DNA of 64,000 nucleotides, from NCBI GenBank assembly GCA_015179125.1, contig WHVA01000517.1, forward strand, positions 1-64,000. The letters run 5' to 3'. This stretch comes from Gautieria morchelliformis. Lineage: Eukaryota > Basidiomycota > Agaricomycetes > Gomphales > Gomphaceae. Below the pieces are notes generated by a model, which made no database searches, had not been told where the DNA came from, and saw only the letters and a program-made list of their open reading frames with translations. Made by a program: the position numbers and the translations under genes. Every line of letters starts with the position of its first letter. Position 1 is the stretch's first letter. Of the stretch, positions 46,438 to 56,289 are shown piece by piece.

Positions 46438-47147
46438 ATTCCCAGACGATTGGGGAGCAGGGTATCCTGGAGGTTGAGACATGTATATTGTCTCGCTGTC
46501 TGTGAGTTCACCATTTAGGTACACGCCTTTTATATCAATCTGATATAATTCCATACCATTTGCAGCCAGGGCAAGAATCGAGGCTACTTCTCAACTGGGG
46601 CAAAGGTGTCAAAGTAGTTGACACCTGGTACCTGTGAGAAGCCTTGTGCAACAAGGTGAACCTTGTAGTGGACTACATTTCCTGCTGAATCTTTTTTAGC
46701 TCGGAAAACCCACTTGTTTCCTATGGTATTAGCACCACTTGGAGCTTCTGTGAGTTTCCAGGTTCTGGTGTCATGGAGTACTGCTAACTGGTCATGAGTG
46801 CCATAGCAGCCTCTGTGGATGCCACCATGCCTCCTCTACGACTGCTCCATTCGCCCCTCACCCCATTCGCCAAACAGTAGCAGTAGCCCCCTGATGAGAG
46901 CTTTCATCGGCTTGAAACCACCGCCTAGCAACCCACTTCCCTACCTAGCAGAAGCCCAATCTTCAGAGACGGCTGTCCACAGTAGGTGCAAAGGTTGTGG
47001 TCTTCCCAGCAGCACTCTGTTGGATGCAGCTACCTGGGGCTTCATTCACAGGTGGCATAACTAAATGTTGTTTCATAGCATTTACAAACTAACATCACCA
47101 AACATGTACTTCACGCCAGATCAGTATCCCAGGTGCACACACATGCA
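46438..47147 (-). pseudogene. copia-1 RT N-terminal part and linker
   Basis: Minus strand: WKLTEAPSGANTIGNKWVFR, HLVAQGFSQVPGVNYFDTFAPVEK, then IYMSQPPGYPAP-like residues in shifted frames up to the gypsy-2 target site. This is the start of a copia RT (WKLV, GNKWVFK, ARLVAKGF, DTFAPVAK in relatives). 46850-47147 has a few linker-like segments with stops and is less certain. The integrase and gag of copia-1 were not found. Confidence 0.75.
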
Positions 47148-47158
47148 CTACATGCAGC

Positions 47159-48689
47159 CTTTTTTTTTTTTAAAAAAAATCCATTTGTATCTATTGGGGC
47201 ATAGCCCTATGTAAGATAATACATGGCCGTCACATCTGCTGCTTCTGTACATGGTGTGGGGATGCTAGTCATGGACCAATGGTACGGTGGGGCGAGTCTC
47301 ACGTGGAGAACTTACACGTGGAAGTGGTAGGTAGGGGTCTGGCTAAGCTAGCTGTCTCCGTCTGGTTTCCCCTTCCGACAGCCGCTTTGAAGCGGCCCGT
47401 GGCATAAACATACTTCAGCAGGTGTTTCGTGGCATTCGGGTCAGACAGCAGGGCAGGGAGGGAGTGTGCATCTCGAGGGAGGGCGCTGCGGAGGGCACAG
47501 CAGTGGGGCTCGTGCGTGGGGCATCTCATGAGGAAGTGGAATACTGTTTCTGCACCCCTCAGACATGCAGGGCATGTGGGGGTCTCCCATCTCCCAATCC
47601 TGTGCAAGTTGTCAAGATTGGTTTTTAGGTGTTAATATCGTGTATTAGTGAACACAGCGAATGCCCGAATAACTTTTGTGAATAAGTATGCCGTTCGGCG
47701 AATAGGTGAACCAATGAATGTTCACAAGGTAAGAGGGTTGCCCGAATGGGGCTCACCCTATCTACAGTCGTAGCGAAATGGCCCGTGGTGCTTGACGATG
47801 TAACGTGCAAGGTCTCACGGAAGGGCTGTCTAAGTCTTGACAATCCCTTCGCCGGCGAAGGTGCTCCTTCGGAGCCCTTCGCCAACAGCACAGAAAGTAG
47901 TTTGAAGGCTAAGGTAACGAAGATGAAGTATGAGAACTCACCAGTGATGCCTAAGTCCTCTGCTGGCCGAAGATAGAAATCTCCAAGAGAAGGCTCAAGA
48001 TGATGATCACAGTGAGGTCAAGTTTGCACAAGATGGACGACGTATGATAATTGAACTGGGGAATATACATGTGAATGTAAACTACTTATATCAAATGCTC
48101 GTAAGGTATCAGCGAATAGGAAAGAGGCCGTCATGAGTCAGGGTCGGATAGGGGTGCGCAGTCAGGATACCAAGTAGATGGAATAAACATACAGTAGAGT
48201 GAGGGAAGAATGCGGACATGAAACGACGGAAAATAAAGGTGGCGAAGACACTTATGGACAAAACCATGTCTTGGGACCCGCATACATGCTACCCTGCACA
48301 GACTCTTCTTTTACTGGGCTGATCCCGCACGACCTATGGAAGGGACGTCCTGCGAACACACTTTGGCCACACGAACACCCAATGGGGTTGGATTAAGAAG
48401 ATGATGGGGTTAATGATGAACCATCATGCTGGGCGAATGGTATCGATTGTATTTGATGGCGTGCCTGCTGGCGAAATGCGCGAGCAGCGAATAGTGGTTC
48501 GGAGAATGGGGCGAACAGCGGGTAGAGTGGACGTAGAGGGGGAGTGGTCGGTGGGTGCGGCGAACTCTGGTGAAGATGCTAGGGAGTGACGAGAGGGAGC
48601 ATAGAGACAGTGGGGTAAGAGAAATAGACAGGTAATAACACAAGTGCGCATTCAGGGGCCTGTGGCCAGTGCGTAACTGTACCATGATG
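47159..48689 (-). mobile_element. LINE-2: 5'-truncated LINE, split by solo LTR-A
   Basis: Flanked by the 11-bp target duplication ctacatgcagc (47148-47158 and 48690-48700), with a poly(A) tail seen as the T run from about 47160. Coding sense is minus: VQLRTGHRPLNAHL before, and HRIGRWETPTCPACLRG ... FHFLMRCPTH after the interrupting LTR. This is the end of a LINE ORF2 with the Cys/His motif. It shares the cttacatagggc 3' sequence with LINE-1. The ORF continues to about 47299. Confidence 0.85.
47610..48640 (-). mobile_element. Solo LTR, family A, copy 2
   Basis: 1031 bp, ends TGTTATTACC ... CTTGACA in minus orientation, flanked by CAAGT (47605-47609, 48641-48645). It is an inverted homologue of the solo LTR at 25216-32863 but without the internal duplication, and is richer in CpG. 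It separates two halves of the LINE-2 coding sequence. Confidence 0.85.
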
Positions 48690-48700
48690 CTACATGCAGC

Positions 48701-49099
48701 TTGTTTCCTGAGGCCGTCCCTGCATATTTTTCAGGATGCAATTTTCAAATCTGCACACAGTTCACTGACTCCCAGCCAGAAAACACAAGCAATATTTTCA
48801 TGAAGCACAGTAGTAATGAATTACGAACACAGTCGAATTGGAAACATCACAAAATATATGTATCTATGAGTTTGTGATGGTATGGGTTGCCCAGAGTGAG
48901 CAGATAGCCACATCTTCTATCATCTTCTATGGCAACCAATTTCCAAGCACTGCAATAGATTAGAAAGGTAGGATGTAAGTGGCTGCATGTTGCTCTGCTA
49001 GTGGGTTTCTAGTGGGTTTGTATTGGAATCACAGCTATGATGCATTAGGTTGGATACTGTCATTAAAGCTCTTCTATTCTTCCAGATCCTGCCGAACCA
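48701..49099. other. AT-rich spacer
   Basis: Flank beyond the transposon nest; no copia-1 coding sequence or LTR was recognised here. 3' flank of the minus-strand membrane-protein gene. Confidence 0.4.
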
Positions 49100-50885
49100 T
49101 TAACCAGTGCATGAAGGAGATGCTAACTGCTCACCGGAGATGATCTGCCTGGCCATTTCTACATCTCCAGGACATCCAGTCAACCAAGGAAACTCATCCA
49201 ACTCTATTCCAGTTGTCCCAGCCTCACCAGGTGACTGCAGGCCTTCCTGCTCACTGTCCTCCATGGTCCCAGTGCCAAGTGCCTGGCTCAAGCATGGGTT
49301 CCCAAATTCAGCCACTATGGCATTGTGGACACTTCGTCTAGCTGCTTGGAAGCTGGTGAATGAAAGAGTAGGTAATGAGGGGCTGTTAAGTTGACTGTGT
49401 CTCTCTTTGAGAGTTAGATGAAAGCAGCAGATGATAATTATTGACAAGCTACATATGCACTGTTAGTACAATCACATGTCTCTCTTTTTAACTTGCTGAG
49501 AAGATACCTGTTCTGAAGCCAGCCTAAGATGCCAGCAATGCTTAGCTACCAAAACAGCTGAAATTAGCCATTGTACTATCATGATCAATACCTTACATAC
49601 CCTTAACACCTGAATTGTGAGAGAACACCAAGTAAACTCTGGTGCTCAACATGTTTATAAGTAAGCATACCTTTCCTGTGATAGTACTAGCCAAGGTAAT
49701 TGTAAGCACAAATCTGGATATGAATCAGACATATGAAATATCATAGGAAATATATTCCATACCCATATCTGACAAAGCCTTACCTGTGGATTAGTGATAT
49801 GTTCATATGTATAAGCAATATGTTGTATGCTCACCTTGGTAAATCACTAGACTAATGAGAGATTTCTTATCCCAAATCTCACCTTTCTGCCAAAGCCTCA
49901 GGGTTTGAATTGAGCTCAGTATGGTTACTATCAGAACTCCCGTGTCAAAAAGGATTGCAGCAACACCATTGATGGTTGCCACTGTCAAAGGTATTCAGAG
50001 AAAAATCAGGCAAATACAGACCCCTAGATCTTACATCTGAAGAAATTGTTAGTATAACTCTAGGCAGAAAGTCCTAGTCATTACTTACAAATTGAATGTA
50101 TTGATTTGTGAACTAGTGAGATTGCAGTTTTCCAAAACAGACTGGTACTATATCCAGTGAAATGAATTTATGCTATTTATACGAAGTCTGCACAGGGACA
50201 TACCAGTTGAATAACAATAGCACTAAGAATAAGCAGCCCAAGAACACCCAAAACTCTTTGATTCTGAAGGTAAATAGCATAGGTGCGAGCTAGCAGAAGG
50301 CCTAGACAATAAAATGTGTTGATCCTTCTGCCTGAGAAATATATGGGTATAATCACTCACCTTGTACACCAATCATAGAAGGAACTTGGAAAGCACCACA
50401 TAGGTGAGTTATAGTATTACATTTCCTTTGAATATATGAGTCTCTAGGTTGCTTCTTCATAACCAATGAAAGTCATACTAGACTCATTCTAATCCGTAGG
50501 GTTGTTACACATGAGAACCATAGATATAATACACCTCAAGGGAAATGTTAGATAAATTGGCATATATGTTAATGAGAAAAAAAAACACAAAGGCCAGGTA
50601 ATGAGCCAGTATATAGAAAATGGAGCCTATTTTGACGGTCTTGCACCAGATGTGGCTGATCTCAGATGGCAGTGTGAGAAGAGTGTCATAGATGAGCAGT
50701 GCTGTGGAACTAGCTATGTAAATTGTGGAATTAGACGGGGCATGTACACATACCAAGCGCTGCGAAGGTGACAGAATTGACCGCAAAGCTAGTGCAGATA
50801 AGCTCTTCTGCATCTCACTCGGTGTGGTAAGTACGTACAGGTCTGATAAGGCCTGGATTTCAGCCGAGGGGTCCACCTGAGACAT
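49100..50885 (-). CDS. DUF6533-like multi-pass membrane protein
   Basis: Exon 1 starts MSQVDPSAEIQALSDL (ATG 50885) and carries the DUF6533 core STALLIYDTLLTLPSEISHIW. Later minus-strand exons encode LLLARTYAIYLQNQRVLGVLGLLILSAIVIQL (a membrane segment), NLTSSQINTFNL and INGVAAILFDTGVLIVTILSSIQTLRLWQK. The last exon has SFQAARRSVHNAIVAEFGN and the stop at about 49100. GT donors with GTAAGT or GTGAGC sequences lie at the expected ends. The domain is common and multi-copy in Agaricomycetes; its role is unknown. Several middle exon limits are uncertain, and the region is AT-rich relative to its surroundings. Likely an integral membrane protein of about six to seven segments. Confidence 0.6.
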
Positions 50886-51590
50886 GATATAAGAAAGAAA
50901 ATCTGGGATGCAGATGAGGGACTAAGTTTCGTGCAGTGATGTTGGGTGGGGTAGCAGGCCGCAAGTGTATATATAAGATTCTGGCCGTGGGTTCTGCCAG
51001 GTCATACATATTCACAGCATTCTATATCAGTGAGCAAGCGTCAGGAGAATGTCAAACCACGACAAGCTCACCTCATATGATGAAGATGACCCATCGATGG
51101 CATCGTTCCACACCGCCATCCTTTCAAATGAGGGTGGGAAACGATGAACATGAGGAAGCAGAAGGGATTATGACCTAAAAGTGCAAGTTCAAGTCCCTGA
51201 GTGTGCACGAGGCTTTGATTCTATAGGGATGCTAGATAGTCTCAGTAGAGGCATCATCCTCATCGTGGCAGTATTTCTGGATATGGAAACGCGAGAAAGC
51301 TCATAATTGGGTGTCCTGAATGTAGTGGGGGAGGTTGGCCGAGGGTGAAGACTGTTGAATTAAGACATGGGGCACAACGACATGGTTTCCAGATATGGTA
51401 CATTTGGTGTATCAGCTGTGTGGTGGTGTAGAGCGCCCGCGACTGGATCGGTGGGATGTACAGCCTACACAAAGGATTTCCTTTTCGAGCGACAACAAAA
51501 ATAGCAATTAGCGCCAGGATACTTTGGCCAAACCAAACTCCTTTAGGCGCCTATGGGAAAGAAATAGGTAAAACGATGTGGGTCAATGTT
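50886..51590. other. Intergenic
   Basis: Upstream of the membrane-protein gene and left flank of copia-2. Only short frames; nothing was recognised. Confidence 0.4.
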
Positions 51591-51772
51591 TGTCGCTATT
51601 GGTCATGCGTGTTGATTAGTCAGTCTCTAGCAGCTACATAGTAGTCGGAGTTCGAAGGTAGAACTCTATTCGGTGATTCTACCTTCGAACTCAGGTACGT
51701 GCGTATTACTTACCCTACGTAGCAATCATAATAACCATTCGGTGATTCTACCTTCGAACTGAGGTTTTGACA
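51591..51772 (+). repeat. copia-2 5' LTR
   Basis: TG...CA ends. Contains gttcgaaggtagaa and its exact inverse ttctaccttcgaac separated by about 13 nt, plus a second direct copy of attcggtgattctaccttcg further on, so it can form alternative hairpins. Confidence 0.9.
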
Positions 51773-51840
51773 GGTTATGGGCCCCGTGCCTTGATCGAAG
51801 GAAAAGAAATCCATCCGGAACTCAACCATCATCGCCCATC

Positions 51841-54800
51841 ATGTCGGACTCAGAGACTGAGAACTGCGCGAGAGGCATCAAACTCACGAGCACCAACTAC
51901 AACACGTGGATGGTTGCGATGCAAGGAAAGTTGATGACCGTCAACGCGTGGCGAATAGTCACAGAAGACTCGAAGAAACCAACCGACGCAGCACTGATAG
52001 AAAAGTGGCTATTGAAGAGAGAAGAAGCCGCCGGTATTCTACTGAAGTCGTTGTCCCACACACAGTATGTCCACATCGAGGGTGTGATGGACGATCCAGT
52101 CGAGATGTGGAAGAAACTAAAAATGGCTCACCGATCCCAAGTGGCGAACAGCCGCTTCCACGCAATACAGAAGCTGCTGAACATACGAAAAGAGGACACT
52201 GAATCCCTTACAGACTACATCACCCGTATAAACACCGCCACGAACGATCTCATAGCTCTAGCACCCAGCGCACTCACCGTCCAGAATATCGTCGACGAAA
52301 TCGGAATTCATGCGGCCATCGCTGGACTCGACCAAATCGAGTACGGCGCATTCACATCATCCCTACTCCTGATCGGCACGCTTGATCGCACCACCGTCTC
52401 CACAGCTTTCCGGAACGAGGATATGAAGCGTCAAGCGAACTTAGTGTCGTCAGGAACGGCGCTCACCATAGCTAGAGGAAAGAAGACCACCGTCCAAACG
52501 TGCACGGCATGCAAGAAGCGAGGCCACTCGGCAGACCAATGCTGGGTCGTCCATCCAGAGCTTCAACCAGCACGATTGAGACATGATGGAAAGAGTGCAA
52601 ACCGAGCAAAGGAGAACGCTGAGGAGAACATATCTGACTCAGTAACACAAGAACTTGCCGGAAACGCAAGTTTGCGGCCCCTACCCTCATCGTCCACCAG
52701 CAACAATGCTGACTTACATTGGAACACAGATACAGGCGCCACTAGCCATATGACGCCGCATCGCCATTGGTTCCATGACTACGAACCATATCGCGTACCC
52801 ATTCGACTGGCAATGAATGAAGTGGTGTACTCAGCGGGAAAGGGCCGAATATTATTTGCACCCATAATAAATGGGAAGGTGGCGCAAAATGTTATCCTCT
52901 CAAAAGTCTTACACGTACCTTCTCTCCAAAACAATCTACTCGCTGTTCTGCACCTCACTACACATCATGAATTCACAGTCAGTATTATAAAGGATCACAT
53001 CTCGTTCTTCCAAGGGGGGAACCTGCGTTTTTACGCCGCAGTGCGGAATGGCACAGGTTACCTGATAGGAAACACCGTACCCAGCTCAGAACAGGCCCTT
53101 GTCGCCTCATCGTTAGAGGATCGCCCACTATGGCACAAACGGCTTGCCCATATTGGATTGGCATGTCTGGAGAGATTGCTAGACCATGACATGGCTCATG
53201 GAATAAAAATAAATTCATGCACAAACATACCGACCCTCTGTGAACCATGCATCGCCGCGAAGCAACACCGCGATCCCTTCCCAAAAAGGACTAATAGCCG
53301 TGCCTCGAAACCACTCGACCTTATTGTTTCAGATGTACACGGACCACTGCCAGTCCGCACTGCATCTGGGCATCGCTACTGGATAACGTTCACGGACGAC
53401 CACACGAGATATAGATGTGTATACCTTCTAAGAACGAAGGATGAGGCTTTTGATGCATATTGCGCCTACGAAGCATTTGCCGAGAACCAAACGGGCTCGA
53501 GGGTGAGAAGGTTCAGAGATGATAAAGGTGGAGAATACATAGGACAAAAGTGGGACGAACACTTCAAATGCCGAGGTATAATTCATGAGCACACTATGAA
53601 AGCCACACCACAACAAAACGGAATCTCAGAGCGCACGAATCGTACTCTCATCGAGGGAACGGTCGCACTGCTACAGCAAGCTCGCCTACCAGCGATGATG
53701 TGGGGGGATGCCCTGAAACTATTAGTGCGTATCGTCAACGCCACTCCAACTGCTGCTCTCCCACACATGACACCCTACAAAGCCTGGCATGGTCACAAGC
53801 CAGACCTTGGTATGCTCCGCACATTTGGGTGCACCGCCTACATCCATGTGCAGAAAGGAGACCGAAATGGATTGCAACCAAGGACTCGAAAGTGCATATA
53901 CCTTGGTTTTGAAACTGGGTACAAGGGCTGGCGCTGCTTTGATCCCATCACAAAACGCACCATCATATCTCGCGATGTTATCTTCAATGAATCTGAATTC
54001 CCAGGCTTATCCACGTCAAATCCCACTAACCATGAATCTCTCCTGCCTGTGCCCATGCTAACCCCAAGGGAAGCAGCCGTTCCACCAGACGTCGCTCAAG
54101 ATCTGCAAGATCCAAACCCTGCACCTGACCCCCCTAACGAAGGCCTCGAAGACCAACCCGTCCCCAATCCAGATCCACCACCTCCTATCCCACCAGTCCC
54201 AGATCAACCACACTTGCCTGTTGATGAGCCCCGCCGTTCAAGCAGAAATACTACTCGGGTCGACTACCGACATCTCCATGACCCATTCCTCCGACCACGT
54301 CCACCACCAGACCATGACTCAGTCCCTGAGGGGGGTGCAGCAGTGATCACGTCCATCATAGAAGCCTTGGAATTTGTCCACAATGACAGCGGCGGCATGT
54401 CTCCACCAGGAACCATCGAAATAGCCCTGAATGCGACAATCAAAGACGATAGGGTCCCCAAAACCTTTGCAGAAGCGATGCGACGATCCGACAACCAACT
54501 GTGGAAAGGGTCAACAGATGCGGAGATCCAAGCACTCCTAAACAATGGGACATGGGAACTCGTGCGGCTGCCACCTGGAGAGAAAGCCATCGGGTCGAGA
54601 TGGGTGTTCCGAATAAAGCTCCACTCAGATGGATCCCTGGACAAGTACAAGAGCCGTCTAGTCGCAAAAGGGTATACCCAACGACCAGGCATTGATTACG
54701 ATGAAGTGTTTGCTCCCACAGCAAGATGGGCTGCCTTGCGCACCATACTAGCTCAGGGAGCACTCCAAGGAGCGCACATTGAATCGGTCGACATCTCAAA

Positions 54801-56016
54801 TGCCTATCTCAATGGAATACTGGGTGATGATGCCAATATTTACATGGAACAGCCAGAAGGATATCATCAAGGGGGAAAAGACTGGGTATGCAAACTAAAG
54901 AGAGGACTTTACGGGCTTAAACAGAGTGGGAGGCTATGGTACGAGCGACTCGGGGCCGCACTAGAAAGTCTGGGATTCAACCGTCTCCAATCGGATCCGA
55001 GCATTTATATCTGGACGAACGATGCTACGAAGATTGTCATTCCAGTCTTTGTCAATGACCTAATTCTAGTATCAAGTTCTAAACCAGATCTAGACCGAAT
55101 AAAGGGCGAACTTGCCAAGATATTCAAACTAAAAGATCTGGGAGCAACGACATCACTATTGGGTGTAGAAGTGGATTACGACCGCTCACAGAAGACGCTG
55201 AAGCTCTCGCAGAAGCAATATATAAAGAATATTCTGGAACGGTTCCACATGGCAGACTGCCGCCCAGTATTCACACCCATGACTCCTGGACTAAATTTAA
55301 GTTCAGCCATGGGACCGTCAACCCCTGAAGAGATAGAGGAGATGCGAAATACACCGTACCTGAACGCAGTTGGTGCATTAAACTATCTTGCGATAGCAAC
55401 CCGCCCGGACATCGCATACACTGTAGGATGCCTCGCCCGCTTCAACTCAAACCCTGGTCCTGCGCACTGGGCAGCCGTGAAACATCTCCTACGATACTTG
55501 CAAGGAACTATAGACATTGCGCTCACCTTTGCCCCTAACAACTCGACTGACGCATTCCAAACGTGGGCGGACGCCGACCATGGGGGGAATCCTGACAACG
55601 GCAGATCAACCTCCGGATTCCTAGCCAAAGTCGGGACAGGAGCGGTCAGCTGGGCCAGCAAATTGCAGAATATAGTCACACTTTCTACAACAGAAGCCGA
55701 ATTTGTTGCCGCCACCCTAGCCGGGACCGAGATCGTATGGTTGCGGAACCTATTCGACGAACTTGGATCGACAATCGAAAAGCCATCCTGTCTCCACATA
55801 GACAACCAATCCGCCCTGTCCGTAGCCAAAAATCCGGAGCACCACGGGCGTATGAAACACCTCGACCTTCGGTTCTTTTGGTTACGCGAAAAGGTCGCAG
55901 AAAGGCTCATCCGAGTAGGCTACGTACCTACGAAGGATATGCCGGCGGACCTATTAACAAAGGCGCTACCGCGCGAGTCATTGGAACGACACCGACGCGC
56001 TATGGGACTCTTCTAG
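51841..56016 (+). CDS. copia-2 Gag-Pol polyprotein
   Basis: 1391 aa without a stop. Order: gag (TSTNYNTWMVAMQGKLM ... VHIEGVMDDPVEMWKKLK), CCHC knuckle CTACKKRGHSADQC, protease WNTDTGATSHM, GAG-pre-integrase HKRLAHIGLACLERL ... CEPCIAAKQ, integrase core (LIVSDVHGPL, FRDDKGGEYI, QQNGISERTNRTLIEG), a Pro-rich linker, RT (GSRWVFRIK, ARLVAKGY-like SRLVAKGYTQRPGIDY, VDISNAYLNG, LYGLKQSGRLWY) and RNase H (WADADHGG, STTEAEFVAA, HIDNQSAL, KHLDLRFFWLRE, ADLLTKALP). The RT box is FVNDLILVS: the first catalytic Asp of the usual YVDD is Asn (codon 55054-55056, residue 1072). The rest of the polyprotein looks intact. The ATG at 51841 follows LTR and leader. Confidence 0.93.
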   Translation: MSDSETENCARGIKLTSTNYNTWMVAMQGKLMTVNAWRIVTEDSKKPTDAALIEKWLLKREEAAGILLKSLSHTQYVHIEGVMDDPVEMWKKLKMAHRSQVANSRFHAIQKLLNIRKEDTESLTDYITRINTATNDLIALAPSALTVQNIVDEIGIHAAIAGLDQIEYGAFTSSLLLIGTLDRTTVSTAFRNEDMKRQANLVSSGTALTIARGKKTTVQTCTACKKRGHSADQCWVVHPELQPARLRHDGKSANRAKENAEENISDSVTQELAGNASLRPLPSSSTSNNADLHWNTDTGATSHMTPHRHWFHDYEPYRVPIRLAMNEVVYSAGKGRILFAPIINGKVAQNVILSKVLHVPSLQNNLLAVLHLTTHHEFTVSIIKDHISFFQGGNLRFYAAVRNGTGYLIGNTVPSSEQALVASSLEDRPLWHKRLAHIGLACLERLLDHDMAHGIKINSCTNIPTLCEPCIAAKQHRDPFPKRTNSRASKPLDLIVSDVHGPLPVRTASGHRYWITFTDDHTRYRCVYLLRTKDEAFDAYCAYEAFAENQTGSRVRRFRDDKGGEYIGQKWDEHFKCRGIIHEHTMKATPQQNGISERTNRTLIEGTVALLQQARLPAMMWGDALKLLVRIVNATPTAALPHMTPYKAWHGHKPDLGMLRTFGCTAYIHVQKGDRNGLQPRTRKCIYLGFETGYKGWRCFDPITKRTIISRDVIFNESEFPGLSTSNPTNHESLLPVPMLTPREAAVPPDVAQDLQDPNPAPDPPNEGLEDQPVPNPDPPPPIPPVPDQPHLPVDEPRRSSRNTTRVDYRHLHDPFLRPRPPPDHDSVPEGGAAVITSIIEALEFVHNDSGGMSPPGTIEIALNATIKDDRVPKTFAEAMRRSDNQLWKGSTDAEIQALLNNGTWELVRLPPGEKAIGSRWVFRIKLHSDGSLDKYKSRLVAKGYTQRPGIDYDEVFAPTARWAALRTILAQGALQGAHIESVDISNAYLNGILGDDANIYMEQPEGYHQGGKDWVCKLKRGLYGLKQSGRLWYERLGAALESLGFNRLQSDPSIYIWTNDATKIVIPVFVNDLILVSSSKPDLDRIKGELAKIFKLKDLGATTSLLGVEVDYDRSQKTLKLSQKQYIKNILERFHMADCRPVFTPMTPGLNLSSAMGPSTPEEIEEMRNTPYLNAVGALNYLAIATRPDIAYTVGCLARFNSNPGPAHWAAVKHLLRYLQGTIDIALTFAPNNSTDAFQTWADADHGGNPDNGRSTSGFLAKVGTGAVSWASKLQNIVTLSTTEAEFVAATLAGTEIVWLRNLFDELGSTIEKPSCLHIDNQSALSVAKNPEHHGRMKHLDLRFFWLREKVAERLIRVGYVPTKDMPADLLTKALPRESLERHRRAMGLF

Positions 56017-56043
56017 CTGGGAGCTTGACTTCATCAGGGGGTG

Positions 56044-56225
56044 TGTCGCTATTGGTCATGCGTGTTGATTAGTCAGTCTCTAGCAGCTACATAGTAGTCG
56101 GAGTTCGAAGGTAGAACTCTATTCGGTGATTCTACCTTCGAACTCAGGTACGTGCGTATTACTTACCCTACGTAGCAATCATAATAACCATTCGGTGATT
56201 CTACCTTCGAACTCAGGTTTTGACA
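56044..56225 (+). repeat. copia-2 3' LTR
   Basis: 182 bp; identical to the 5' LTR except for one base near its end (aactcagg versus aactgagg). Confidence 0.9.
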
Positions 56226-56289
56226 ATGTTTTCTGAATACGCTGTAATCATAACAAAAAACGCGAACTTGCGTTTCACGCGGTGACAGT

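Larger units (their letters stand above)
51591..56225 (+). mobile_element. copia-2: structurally complete Ty1/copia element
   Basis: LTRs 51591-51772 and 56044-56225 (182 bp each) differ at one base. The target duplication is ATGTT (51586-51590, 56226-56230). A purine tract catcagggggtg precedes the 3' LTR. One ORF of 1391 codons fills the inside. The near-identical LTRs indicate recent insertion. The RT active-site box is FVND, so the element may depend on others for mobility. Confidence 0.93.
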
